Shown here one piece after another: positions 7,405-18,273 of a stretch of 64,000 nucleotides of DNA (position 1 is the stretch's first letter; each line of letters starts with the position of its first letter). Below the pieces are notes generated by a model. It had not been told where the DNA came from and did no database searches. It saw only the letters and a program-made list of their open reading frames with translations. The translations under genes and the position numbers were made by a program. The stretch is from Myoxocephalus aenaeus (lineage: Eukaryota > Chordata > Actinopteri > Perciformes > Cottidae). Location: the NCBI GenBank assembly GCA_038501785.1, contig JBAMJR010000272.1, positions 1,508,089 to 1,572,088 of the forward strand. Direction: 5' to 3'.

Positions 7405-7790
7405 AGGTAAGGTGCTGGTAGGAAATTGGTAGAAGTTAGGTGAGAGGAACTGGGTAGGGGTTATTATTGGTAGAGTATTGGTTCAGGTAAGTACTTGTTT
7501 GAGTAATGTGCTGGTAGGAAATTGGTTGAGGTTCGGCGAGAGGGCCGGTGAGTGGGTTGAAGTTAGGCGTGAATAGGTAAGTGGTTGAGGTAAGGTAAAA
7601 GGACTGGGTTGGGTTAGCAATAGTTGAGGTCAAGGTTGAGTTTAGGCGCTGGTAGGTAGTGGTTGAGGTTAGGTGAGAGTTTAGGCAAATTCCTGGTTGA
7701 GTTTAGGTGTTGGTAGGCAATTGGTTGAGGTTAGGTGAGAGTTTAGGCAAATTCCTGGTTAAGTTTAGGTGTTGGCAGGCAGTTGGTTGA
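7405..7790 (+). repeat. Degenerate GTTGAGG/TTAGG minisatellite after the LINE
   Basis: Loosely periodic GGTTGAGGTTAGGTGAGAG, GTTTAGGTGTTGGTAGG and similar phrases, related to the 62-bp repeat at 5054-5243. It ends GTTGGTTGAGG, the last two bases opening the boundary motif of block B. Copies: 19812-20196, 22732-23116, 41177-41561, 48437-48821, 57167-57551. Frames through it are low-complexity and judged non-coding. Confidence 0.85.
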
Positions 7791-8052
7791 GGATTACGGA
7801 AGAAAACCACGTGGTGTGATCCCAAAGCTAGAGGATGGTGGACAACAGAGGATGCTCTACTAGGGCCACTTGGTTTTAACTAGCTAGCATGCTGCTACCG
7901 GAAGTTAGCTTTCTATAGGGTCTACAGACTTGTGCTTTTAGAATCCTGTTCAAGGCTTCCAGGACAAGGATCACATCAAGTTTCAAGCACTTTTACCTTT
8001 TTTCTGAGGAGATATGAACTGTTGAAGGAGTAAAATTGGTGTTTTGGGGGGG
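7791..8052 (+). repeat. B block: boundary motif plus shortened relative of A
   Basis: Starts with the 33-bp motif and then matches the first about 260 bp of the A cassette with roughly a dozen substitutions (for example CAAAGCTAGAGG against CAAAACTAGAGG). Similarity stops at a run of seven G (about 8046-8052). A continues with TCTTCAAACC, whereas B joins the minisatellite directly. Copies start at 20197, 23117, 41562, 48822 and 57552. No coding capacity recognised. Confidence 0.88.
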
Positions 8053-8233
8053 CTTTGACATCAGGGCTATACTCTTTATGTGGTCTTTGACAGCACGGCT
8101 AGACTCTCTGCGTGTGCTTTGACATCAGGGCTATACTCTTTATGTGGTCTTTGACAGCACGGCTAGACTCTCTGCGTGTGCTTTGACATCAGGGCTAGAC
8201 TCTTTATGTGTTCTATGACAGCACGGCTAGACT
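8053..8233 (+). repeat. 32-bp minisatellite, unit 1 second array
   Basis: About 5.5 units joining block B to the GC repeats; the last unit reads TTCTATGACAGC, a variant fixed next to the GC repeats in most blocks. Confidence 0.93.
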
Positions 8234-8427
8234 CCTTTGGCTGCCCCCGCTGGCCGCCGGCGTTACTGCACGCTCGAGCCAGCATAAACTGGTTAACTTG
8301 CATCCATAGTTTCCCAGGTTCGGCTAGACTCCTTTGGCTGCCCCCGCTGGCCGCCGGCGTTACTGCACGCTCGAGCCAGCATAAACTGGTTAACTTGCAT
8401 CCATAGTTTCCCAGGTTCGGCTAGACT
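8234..8427 (+). repeat. GC-rich 97-bp repeats, two copies
   Basis: Two perfect 97-bp units (8234, 8331) beginning CCTTTGGCTGCCCCCGCTGG, with CCGCCGGCG, CTCGAG and GTTAAC, ending GGTTCGGCTAGACT. They are CpG-rich against an otherwise CpG-poor background and sit just before AGGGGGTAGG and block A. Because 97 is not a multiple of three, frames through two copies are chance. Could be regulatory; no direct evidence. Confidence 0.93.
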
Positions 8428-8750
8428 AGGGGGTAGGATTACGGAAGAAAACCACGTGGTGTGATCCCAAAACTAGAGGATGGTGGACAACCGAGGATGC
8501 TCTACTAGGGCCACTTGGTTTTAACTAGCTAGCATGCTGCTACCGGAAGTTAGCTTTCTATAGGATCTACAGACTTGTCCTTTTGGAATCCTCTTCAAGG
8601 CTTCCAGGACAATGATCCCATCAAGTTTCAAGCACTTAAAATCTTTCCCTGAGGAGATATGAGCCTTTGAAGGAGTGAAATTGGTGTTTTGGGGGGGTCT
8701 TCAAACCACTCCCACGCAGAGATGCTAAGGGCTACAGAGTCACAACCAAC

Positions 8751-9014
8751 ATGCTTGGATCCCATTTGGCAGTGGCTACAACGTCAAAAAGAAAGCTAAG
8801 CTCTGACATGTTCAGAGCAAAAAAAGCTCTGATCAGCTCAGACTATTCAGGTGGTCTCAGGTTTGTTAGGCCTGACACCCTCTTTAAATCCTGGATTTCA
8901 TACAGCCAATTAAGCCTTGTGGATATTTTTAAGGGGATTTCACCCAATGACCTCATTGTAGGCCCTCTACTGAGTGTCTGTGAGAAAAATGGGAGAAAAC
9001 AAATGAATATTTAG
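8751..9014 (+). other. Unrecognised 87-codon open frame in A cassette
   Basis: ATG at 8751; the frame is also open upstream to at least 8692 (after the G run). The product is basic near its start (TSKRKLSSDMFRAKKAL), then has a GGLRFVRPDTLFKSWI stretch. I do not recognise a family. The composition and phrase pattern look more like a captured exon, perhaps from a transposase, than random sequence, but that is a guess. Equivalent frames start at 12746, 15846, 24077, 28072, 36132, 45382 and 52642; in the last complete cassette (61057) one extra G at about 61462 breaks it. Conservation between copies reflects recency, not selection. Confidence 0.3.
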
Positions 9015-9971
9015 GAGTTTATTGTCATTTTTGCACTTGTCAAAAAAGATCAAAAGAAAACTACATTAGGGTCTGGTTAGGGCCCTTAACTTGCAGCTTT
9101 TGACCCCATATTTCAGGGTATGCATGTTGAGAAGCCCCTCTTGGTTTAGGAAAAGGATCCAGATCTCTAAGTGGTTTTAAAGTAATTAATTTGAATTAAA
9201 AGACTGCTTCGTGAGGAGAATGTGTTGGCCTTGGCGTCAGAGCTTGACCCTGCGTGTGCTTTGACATCAGCGCTAGACTCTTTATCCCTTATGCTACTCC
9301 AACTGTTATAACAGTAACACATGTGGATATACTTGTATCTTTGTAATTATACATCATATGTGACCTTAGGTACAACAGTTTCAACGATTAGCTTCTGTAC
9401 AACCTGTTTCCTCATAATAAGTGTACAAAATGACATGTTACGATACCAGGTAAGTATTACATCACACAGTGTCTATTAGAATAAAACTTATTAGTCAAAA
9501 TTGAACATGTTTCTGTCCCTCTCTCAAAGAAAAGTGCACTCAATAATACATCACAACATAATAAACAGTGGATATTAATATTGGTATTCAAGCCTTCACA
9601 TTTTCCATCCTTTTATTTCTTTAACCCTCTGGGAGGGGGACTTGAGGTGAGACGTGCATCCCCAGGTGGTTGGGTTTAGTAGAAACCCACTGGTAGTGGT
9701 ATATTAATTGATTGTGAGTTCAAATCAAATACCTTGAGGTGAGACAGCTAAGTAGTCATCCTCAATACAGGTTTACAATAAAGGACTTGAGATGACGTCA
9801 TAAATGGTATGTAAACTAAACAATAATATAAAGCTACAACAATGGGTTGTATCAGTTCATAACTCTATGTGTGTGTGTTACTTAAATAGAGTGGAAATCT
9901 CTAAACAAACACAACAGCACACCTATGTTATAAATGTTTTCATAAAGAATTGTATTTTTGGTGACTTCCCA

Positions 9972-10364
9972 TCAGGCCCCAGAGTAATACTGCACCTCTT
10001 TAGAAAGATTAAGACCTAAATCATCAGAATCTGCAATAATAATCACAATAAACACAAGCAATGACATTTTCACAAGCCTTTCCAGTCCAAAAATCATGTT
10101 TTTCGGTTCAGAAATAAAGAAATGAGCCATTTGTTTCATAAATCTTCGTTGCACCATAATGAAAGACCACTTGAAATGACCGTCTGCTTCCGCCTGTGTC
10201 ATTTGACGAGCTTTCAGATGCGTTTGTGGAACGAGGAAACCGTAGGACCTCAAAACACGGAGAAAGAAATCTATGAGGTATAGCTGTTGCTTTCTCGCAG
10301 CTCGCGACGTCAATACTTTACACACAGTGATCCCACTACTACTGGAAGATGCGCACAGTCTCAA
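9972..10364 (-). other. Unrecognised 130-codon minus-strand open frame in A cassette
   Basis: The frame opens with TTG at 10364, not ATG; an in-frame ATG follows about 55 codons in. The predicted product has a Ser run near its start and a hydrophobic stretch (MSLLVFIVIIIA) near its end that could span a membrane. No family recognised. It lies just left of CpG-bearing promoter-like sequence, which would be upstream on this strand, so a dead first exon is conceivable. Single-base indels disrupt the frame in the last two cassettes. Low confidence that it was ever coding. Confidence 0.22.
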
Positions 10365-10700
10365 TGGTTACATACGTGGTACTCTTTTCGAAATCCGTCG
10401 TTGTTAGACCCTCTGCGTGTGCTTTGACATCAGGGCTAGACTCTTTATATGTTCTTGGGAATGGCTGCGTAACCGCACGCATGCGCCCCGTCACGACTTG
10501 TCCCTGCCGTCTTACTCTATAGGACCAGGGGTCCGGTTCCCTAAATCGAGCGAATAATGTGTTTTAACTCCGGGGGTGGGCTTAAGTTTGGGGGCCCGGG
10601 GTCGGGAGGTGAGCAAGGTTGGATGGGGTTTGAAGTCGCAAGATTGTTGCCGTCTTTTTTCCACCGACTCAATTTAGCTGTACTTTTAACGTTATTAAAA
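10300..10700 (+). promoter_or_regulatory. Candidate CpG promoter next to fixed ITS (possible telomeric-RNA promoter)
   Basis: This stretch, immediately left of TTAGGG in each full A cassette, is richer in CpG than its surroundings. It carries TCGCGACGTCA (CRE-like half site) at about 10301-10311 and ACGCATGCGC at 10477-10486, one base from the NRF1 palindrome GCGCATGCGC. In people, telomeric-repeat RNA (TERRA) is transcribed toward the telomere from CpG-rich subtelomeric promoters that include NRF1 sites; position and orientation fit that model here. Only motifs are seen, so function is inference. Confidence 0.3.
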
Positions 10701-10726
10701 GGGTTAGGGGGTTAGGGTTAGGGTTA
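10701..10726 (+). repeat. Short fixed ITS closing an A cassette
   Basis: TTAGGG, TTAGGGGG, TTAGGG, TTAGGG, then the boundary motif. The same arrangement without length change closes each full cassette: 14696-14721, 17796-17821, 26027-26052, 30022-30047, 38082-38107, 54594-54619 and 63324-63349. It therefore travels as part of the unit, unlike the long irregular tracts. Confidence 0.93.
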
Positions 10727-10951
10727 GGATTACGGAAGAAAACCACGTGGTGTGATCCCTCAGCTAATATCTTTTGTTCTGAAGCCGCCAGAGACTTGAA
10801 CGTCGCACTTGTCAATACTAACTAGTGGATTACCGATCGATTGGTAGGAACCTCGGCATTGTGGGACCTCGGGAAGGCCCTTTTCTGACATGTGCGTCAA
10901 AAGCGTGATGATCCCTCGCAATGTGTTGGCCTTGGCGTCAGAGCTTGACCC

Positions 10952-12228
10952 TGCGTGTGCTTTGACATCAGGGCTATACTCTTTATGTGGTCTTTGACAG
11001 CACGGCTAGACTCTCTGCGTGTGCTTTGACATCAGGGCTATACTCTTTATGTGGTCTTTGACAGCACGGCTAGACTCTCTGCGTGTGCTTTGACATCACG
11101 GCTAGACTCTTTATGTGTGCTTTGACATCAGGGCTATACTCTTTATGTGGTCTTTGACAGCACGGCTAGACTCTCTGCGTGTGCTTTGACATCACGGCTA
11201 GACTCTTTATGTGTGCTTTGACATCACGGCTAGACTCTTTATGTGGTCTTTGACAGCACGGCTAGACTCTTTATGTGGTCTTTGACATCACGGCTAGACT
11301 CTTTATGTGGTCTTTGACATCACGGCTAGACTCTTTATGGGTGCTTTGACATCAGGGCTATACTCTTTATGTGTGCTTTGACATCACGGCTAGACTCTTT
11401 ATGTGTTCTTTGACAGCACGGCTAGACTCTTTATGTGGTCTTTGACAGCACGGCTAGACTCTCTGCGTGTGCTTTGACATCACGGCTAGACTCTTTATGT
11501 GTGCTTTGACATCACGGCTAGACTCTTTATGTGGTCTTTGACAGCACGGCTAGACTCTCTGCGTGTGCTTTGACATCACGGCTAGACTCTTTATGTGGTC
11601 TTTGACAGCACGGCTAGACTCTTTATGTGGTCTTTGACATCACGGCTAGACTCTTTATGTGTGCTTTGACATCACGGCTATACTCTTTATGTGGTCTTTG
11701 ACAGCACGGCTAGACTCTCTGCGTGTGCTTTGACAGCACGGCTAGACTCTCTGCGTGTGCTTTGACATCAGGGCTATACTCTTTATGTGGTCTTTGACAG
11801 CACGGCTAGACTCTCTGCGTGTGCTTTGACATCACGGCTAGACTCTTTATGTGTGCTTTGACATCACGGCTAGACTCTTTATGTGGTCTTTGACAGCACG
11901 GCTAGACTCTCTGCGTGTGCTTTGACATCACGGCTAGACTCTTTATGTGGTCTTTGACAGCACGGCTAGACTCTTTATGTGGTCTTTGACATCACGGCTA
12001 GACTCTTTATGTGTGCTTTGACATCACGGCTATACTCTTTATGTGGTCTTTGACAGCACGGCTAGACTCTCTGCGTGTGCTTTGACAGCACGGCTAGACT
12101 CTCTGCGTGTGCTTTGACATCAGGGCTATACTCTTTATGTGGTCTTTGACAGCACGGCTAGACTCTCTGCGTGTGCTTTGACATCACGGCTAGACTCTTT
12201 ATGTGTTCTATGACAGCACGGCTAGACT
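10952..12228 (+). repeat. 32-bp minisatellite, about 40 units
   Basis: Interspersed variants of the 32-bp unit. Two long stretches (about 11160-11760 and 11790-12120) repeat the same order of variants, showing duplication of multi-unit segments within the array. Confidence 0.95.
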
Positions 12229-12422
12229 CCTTTGGCTGCCCCCGCTGGCCGCCGGCGTTACTGCACGCTCGAGCCAGCATAAACTGGTTAACTTGCATCC
12301 ATAGTTTCCCAGGTTCGGCTAGACTCCTTTGGCTGCCCCCGCTGGCCGCCGGCGTTACTGCACGCTCGAGCCAGCATAAACTGGTTAACTTGCATCCATA
12401 GTTTCCCAGGTTCGGCTAGACT
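12229..12422 (+). repeat. GC-rich 97-bp repeats, two copies
   Basis: Same as 8234-8427; junction to block A reads CTAGACTAGGGGGTAGG. Confidence 0.92.
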
Positions 12423-12430
12423 AGGGGGTA

Positions 12431-14721
12431 GGATTACGGAAGAAAACCACGTGGTGTGATCCCAAAACTAGAGGATGGTGGACAACCGAGGATGCTCTAC
12501 TAGGGCCACTTGGTTTTAACTAGCTAGCATGCTGCTACCGGAAGTTAGCTTTCTATAGGATCTACAGACTTGTCCTTTTGGAATCCTCTTCAAGGCTTCC
12601 AGGACAATGATCCCATCAAGTTTCAAGCACTTAAAATCTTTCCCTGAGGAGATATGAGCCTTTGAAGGAGTGAAATTGGTGTTTTGGGGGGGTCTTCAAA
12701 CCACTCCCACGCAGAGATGCTAAGGGCTACAGAGTCACAACCAACATGCTTGGATCCCATTTGGCAGTGGCTACAACGTCAAAAAGAAAGCTAAGCTCTG
12801 ACATGTTCAGAGCAAAAAAAGCTCTGATCAGCTCAGACTATTCAGGTGGTCTCAGGTTTGTTAGGCCTGACACCCTCTTTAAATCCTGGATTTCATACAG
12901 CCAATTAAGCCTTGTGGATATTTTTAAGGGGATTTCACCCAATGACCTCATTGTAGGCCCTCTACTGAGTGTCTGTGAGAAAAATGGGAGAAAACAAATG
13001 AATATTTAGGAGTTTATTGTCATTTTTGCACTTGTCAAAAAAGATCAAAAGAAAACTACATTAGGGTCTGGTTAGGGCCCTTAACTTGCAGCTTTTGACC
13101 CCATATTTCAGGGTATGCATGTTGAGAAGCCCCTCTTGGTTTAGGAAAAGGATCCAGATCTCTAAGTGGTTTTAAAGTAATTAATTTGAATTAAAAGACT
13201 GCTTCGTGAGGAGAATGTGTTGGCCTTGGCGTCAGAGCTTGACCCTGCGTGTGCTTTGACATCAGCGCTAGACTCTTTATCCCTTATGCTACTCCAACTG
13301 TTATAACAGTAACACATGTGGATATACTTGTATCTTTGTAATTATACATCATATGTGACCTTAGGTACAACAGTTTCAACGATTAGCTTCTGTACAACCT
13401 GTTTCCTCATAATAAGTGTACAAAATGACATGTTACGATACCAGGTAAGTATTACATCACACAGTGTCTATTAGAATAAAACTTATTAGTCAAAATTGAA
13501 CATGTTTCTGTCCCTCTCTCAAAGAAAAGTGCACTCAATAATACATCACAACATAATAAACAGTGGATATTAATATTGGTATTCAAGCCTTCACATTTTC
13601 CATCCTTTTATTTCTTTAACCCTCTGGGAGGGGGACTTGAGGTGAGACGTGCATCCCCAGGTGGTTGGGTTTAGTAGAAACCCACTGGTAGTGGTATATT
13701 AATTGATTGTGAGTTCAAATCAAATACCTTGAGGTGAGACAGCTAAGTAGTCATCCTCAATACAGGTTTACAATAAAGGACTTGAGATGACGTCATAAAT
13801 GGTATGTAAACTAAACAATAATATAAAGCTACAACAATGGGTTGTATCAGTTCATAACTCTATGTGTGTGTGTTACTTAAATAGAGTGGAAATCTCTAAA
13901 CAAACACAACAGCACACCTATGTTATAAATGTTTTCATAAAGAATTGTATTTTTGGTGACTTCCCATCAGGCCCCAGAGTAATACTGCACCTCTTTAGAA
14001 AGATTAAGACCTAAATCATCAGAATCTGCAATAATAATCACAATAAACACAAGCAATGACATTTTCACAAGCCTTTCCAGTCCAAAAATCATGTTTTTCG
14101 GTTCAGAAATAAAGAAATGAGCCATTTGTTTCATAAATCTTCGTTGCACCATAATGAAAGACCACTTGAAATGACCGTCTGCTTCCGCCTGTGTCATTTG
14201 ACGAGCTTTCAGATGCGTTTGTGGAACGAGGAAACCGTAGGACCTCAAAACACGGAGAAAGAAATCTATGAGGTATAGCTGTTGCTTTCTCGCAGCTCGC
14301 GACGTCAATACTTTACACACAGTGATCCCACTACTACTGGAAGATGCGCACAGTCTCAATGGTTACATACGTGGTACTCTTTTCGAAATCCGTCGTTGTT
14401 AGACCCTCTGCGTGTGCTTTGACATCAGGGCTAGACTCTTTATATGTTCTTGGGAATGGCTGCGTAACCGCACGCGTGCGCCCCGTCACGACTTGTCCCT
14501 GCCGTCTTACTCTATAGGACCAGGGGTCCGGTTCCCTAAATCGAGCGAATAATGTGTTTTAACTCCGGGGGTGGGCTTAAGTTTGGGGGCCCGGGGTCGG
14601 GAGGTGAGCAAGGTTGGATGGGGTTTGAAGTCGCAAGATTGTTGCCGTCTTTTTTCCACCGACTCAATTTAGCTGTACTTTTAACGTTATTAAAAGGGTT
14701 AGGGGGTTAGGGTTAGGGTTA
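12431..14721 (+). repeat. A cassette, copy 2 (2,291 bp)
   Basis: Full length, closing ITS at 14696-14721. Module C at about 13578-13799 with the CRE palindrome. The 87-codon frame (12746-13009) and the minus-strand frame (13967-14359) are intact. The NRF1-like site differs by one base (ACGCGTGCGC, 14472-14481). Confidence 0.88.
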
Positions 14722-14946
14722 GGATTACGGAAGAAAACCACGTGGTGTGATCCCTCAGCTAATATCTTTTGTTCTGAAGCCGCCAGAGACTTGAACGTCG
14801 CACTTGTCAATACTAACTAGTGGATTACCGATCGATTGGTAGGAACCTCGACATTGTGGGACCTCGGGAAGGCCCTTTTCTGACATGTGCGTCAAAAGCG
14901 TGATGATCCCTCGCAATGTGTTGGCCTTGGCGTCAGAGCTTGACCC

Positions 14947-15231
14947 TGCGTGTGCTTTGACATCACGGCTAGACTCTTTATGTGGTCTTTGACAGCACGG
15001 CTAGACTCTCTGCGTGTGCTTTGACATCAGGGCTATACTCTTTATGTGGTCTTTGACAGCACGGCTAGACTCTCTGCGTGTGCTTTGACATCACGGCTAG
15101 ACTCTTTATGTGTGCTTTGACATCAGGGCTATACTCTTTATGTGGTCTTTGACAGCACGGCTAGACTCTCTGCGTGTGCTTTGACATCACGGCTAGACTC
15201 TTTATGTGTTCTATGACAGCACGGCTAGACT
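14947..15231 (+). repeat. 32-bp minisatellite, about 9 units
   Basis: Short form of the array that is expanded at 30273-35517. Confidence 0.94.
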
Positions 15232-15522
15232 CCTTTGGCTGCCCCCGCTGGCCGCCGGCGTTACTGCACGCTCGAGCCAGCATAAACTGGTTAACTTGCA
15301 TCCATAGTTTCCCAGGTTCGGCTAGACTCCTTTGGCTGCCCCCGCTGGCCGCCGGCGTTACTGCACGCTCGAGCCAGCATAAACTGGTTAACTTGCATCC
15401 ATAGTTTCCCAGGTTCGGCTAGACTCCTTTGGCTGCCCCCGCTGGCCGCCGGCGTTACTGCACGCTCGAGCCAGCATAAACTGGTTAACTTGCATCCATA
15501 GTTTCCCAGGTTCGGCTATACT
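15232..15522 (+). repeat. GC-rich 97-bp repeats, three copies
   Basis: Units at 15232, 15329 and 15426; the last ends CTATACT rather than CTAGACT. Confidence 0.93.
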
Positions 15523-15530
15523 AGGGGGTA

Positions 15531-17821
15531 GGATTACGGAAGAAAACCACGTGGTGTGATCCCAAAACTAGAGGATGGTGGACAACCGAGGATGCTCTAC
15601 TAGGGCCACTTGGTTTTAACTAGCTAGCATGCTGCTACCGGAAGTTAGCTTTCTATAGGGTCTACAGACTTGTCCTTTTGGAATCCTCTTCAAGGCTTCC
15701 AGGACAATGATCCCATCAAGTTTCAAGCACTTAAAAACTTTCCCTGAGGAGATATGAGCCTTTGAAGGAGTGAAATTGGTGTTTTGGGGGGGTCTTCAAA
15801 CCACTCCCACGCAGAGATGCTAAGGGCTACAGAGTCACAACCAACATGCTTGGATCCCATTTGGCAGTGGCTACAACGTCAAAAAGAAAGCTAAGCTCTG
15901 ACATGTTCAGAGCAAAAAAAGCTCTGATCAGCTCAGACTATTCAGGTGGTCTCCGGTTTGTTAGGCCTGACACCCTCTTTAAATCCTGGATTTCATACAG
16001 CCAATTAAGCCTTGTGGATATTTTTAAGGGGATTTCACCAAATGACCTCATTGTAGGCCCTCTACTGAGTGTCTGTGAGAAAAATGGGAGAAAACAAATG
16101 AATATTTAGGAGTTTATTGTCATTTTTGCACTTGTCAAAAAAGATCAAAAGAAAACTACATTAGGGTCTGGTTAGGGCCCTTAACTTGCAGCTTTTGACC
16201 CCATATTTCAGGGTATGCATGTTGAGAAGCCCCTCTTGGTTTAGGAAAAGGATCCAGATCTCTAAGTGGTTTTAAAGTAATTAATTTGAATTAAAAGACT
16301 GCTTTGTGAGGAGAATGTGTTGGCCTTGGCGTCAGAGCTTGACCCTGCGTGTGCTTTGACATCAGCGCTAGACTCTTTATCCCTTATGCTACTCCAACTG
16401 TTATAACAGTAACACATGTGGATATACTTGTATCTTTGTAATTATACATCATATGTGACCTTAGGTACAACAGTTTCAACGATTAGCTTCTGTACAACCT
16501 GTTTCCTCATAATAAGTGTACAAAATGACATGTTACGATACCAGGTAAGTATTACATCACACAGTGTCTATTAGAATAAAACTTATTAGTCAAAATTGAA
16601 CATGTTTCTGTCCCTCTCTCAAAGAAAAGTGCACTCAATAATACATCACAACATAATAAACAGTGGATATTAATATTGGTATTCAAGCCTTCACATTTTC
16701 CATCCTTTTATTTCTTTAACCCTCTGGGAGGGGGACTTGAGGTGAGACGTGCATCCCCAGGTGGTTGGGTTTAGTAGAAACCCACTGGTAGTGGTATATT
16801 AATTGATTGTGAGTTCAAATCAAATACCTTGAGGTGAGACAGCTAAGTAGTCATCCTCAATACAGGTTTACAATAAAGGACTTGAGATGACGTCATAAAT
16901 GGTATGTAAACTAAACAATAATATAAAGCTACAACAATGGGTTGTATCAGTTCATAACTCTATGTGTGTGTGTTACTTAAATAGAGTGGAAATCTCTAAA
17001 CAAACACAACAGCACACCTATGTTATAAATGTTTTCATAAAGAATTGTATTTTTGGTGACTTCCCATCAGGCCCCAGAGTAATACTGCACCTCTTTAGAA
17101 AGATTAAGACCTAAATCATCAGAATCTGCAATAATAATCACAATAAACACAAGCAATGACATTTTCACAAGCCTTTCCAGTCCAAAAATCATGTTTTTCG
17201 GTTCAGAAATAAAGAAATGAGCCATTTGTTTCATAAATCTTCGTTGCACCATAATGAAAGACCACTTGAAATGACCGTCTGCTTCCGCCTGTGTCATTTG
17301 ACGAGCTTTCAGATGCGTTTGTGGAACGAGGAAACCGTAGGACCTCAAAACACGGAGAAAGAAATCTATGAGGTATAGCTGTTGCTTTCTCGCAGCTCGC
17401 GACGTCAATACTTTACACACAGTGATCCCACTACTACTGGAAGATGCGCACAGTCTCAATGGTTACATACGTGGTACTCTTTTCGAAATCCGTCGTTGTT
17501 AGACCCTCTGCGTGTGCTTTGACATCAGGGCTAGACTCTTTATATGTTCTTGGGAATGGCTGCGTAACCGCACGCATGCGCCCCGTCACGACTTGTCCCT
17601 GCCGTCTTACTCTATAGGACCAGGGGTCCGGTTCCCTAAATCGAGCGAATAATGTGTTTTAACTCCGGGGGTGGGCTTAAGTTTGGGGGCCCGGGGTCGG
17701 GAGGTGAGCAAGGTTGGATGGGGTTTGAAGTCGCAAGATTGTTGCCGTCTTTTTTCCACCGACTCAATTTAGCTGTACTTTTAACGTTATTAAAAGGGTT
17801 AGGGGGTTAGGGTTAGGGTTA
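15531..17821 (+). repeat. A cassette, copy 3 (2,291 bp)
   Basis: Full length with private substitutions shared only with the cassette at 35817. The 87-codon frame at 15846-16109 is intact, as is the minus-strand frame 17067-17459. Confidence 0.88.
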
Positions 17822-18046
17822 GGATTACGGAAGAAAACCACGTGGTGTGATCCCTCAGCTAATATCTTTTGTTCTGAAGCCGCCAGAGACTTGAACGTCG
17901 CACTTGTCAATACTAACTAGTGGATTACCGATCGATTGGTAGGAACCTCGACATTGTGGGACCTCGGGAAGGCCCTTTTCTGACATGTGCGTCAAAAGCG
18001 TGATGATCCCTCGCAATGTGTTGGCCTTGGCGTCAGAGCTTGACCC

Positions 18047-18273
18047 TGCGTGTGCTTTGACATCACGGCTAGACTCTTTATGTGGTCTTTGACAGCACGG
18101 CTAGACTCTCTGCGTGTGCTTTGACATCAGGGCTATACTCTTTATGTGGTCTTTGACAGCACGGCTAGACTCTCTGCGTGTGCTTTGACATCACGGCTAG
18201 ACTCTTTATGTGGTCTTTGACAGCACGGCTGGACTCTCTGCGTGTGCTTTGACATCACGGCTAGACTCTTTAT
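18047..18273 (+). repeat. 32-bp minisatellite, about 7 units
   Basis: Two units (64 bp) shorter than the matching array at 5577-5867. Confidence 0.93.

Larger units (their letters stand above)
8436..10726 (+). repeat. A cassette, copy 1 (2,291 bp, full length)
   Basis: In order: boundary motif; 8469-8700 shared with block B; an open frame 8751-9014; an AATGTGTTGGCC...CCCTGCG segment (9219 on) identical to the end of the T block, with one minisatellite unit; AT-rich sequence 9284-9582; module C with CRE (9583-9804); sequence holding a minus-strand frame (10364-9972); another single minisatellite unit (about 10410-10450); CpG-bearing sequence; a fixed ITS of about 26 bp (10701-10726). Six full copies are exactly 2,291 bp and two are 2,293 bp, a strong sign of recent amplification. 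No known gene recognised. Confidence 0.88.
10727..14721 (+). repeat. Subtelomeric unit 2 (T, minisatellite, GC x2, A), 3,995 bp
   Basis: Same length as unit 26053-30047 and near-identical to it, including CTCGGCATTG in the T block. Differences noticed: TTTATGGG against TTTATGTG near 11337 and ACGCGTGCGC against ACGCATGCGC at 14472. No host gene seen. Confidence 0.88.
5352..17821 (+). repeat. Higher-order block H1 (three subtelomeric units)
   Basis: Units start at 5352 (LINE-type plus A cassette), 10727 and 14722 (each T block, minisatellite, GC repeats, A cassette). The same order and the same diagnostic bases recur in H3 (20742-38107), for example CTCGGCATTG in the T block of the second unit and three GC repeats in the third. 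The blocks differ mainly in minisatellite lengths. No host gene is seen anywhere in the block. Confidence 0.88.
14722..17821 (+). repeat. Subtelomeric unit 3 (T, short minisatellite, GC x3, A), 3,100 bp
   Basis: Counterpart of unit 30048-38107: both have three GC repeats and the same private bases in A (AAAAACTTTCCC, CTCCGGTTTG, CACCAAATG, CTTTGTGAG). The difference is the minisatellite, 285 bp here and 5,245 bp there. Confidence 0.88.

Noticed and set aside
8176..8406. 76-codon frame seen near each GC repeat pair
   Set aside because: It is a translation of minisatellite plus 97-bp repeats with no ATG; it recurs only because the repeat recurs.
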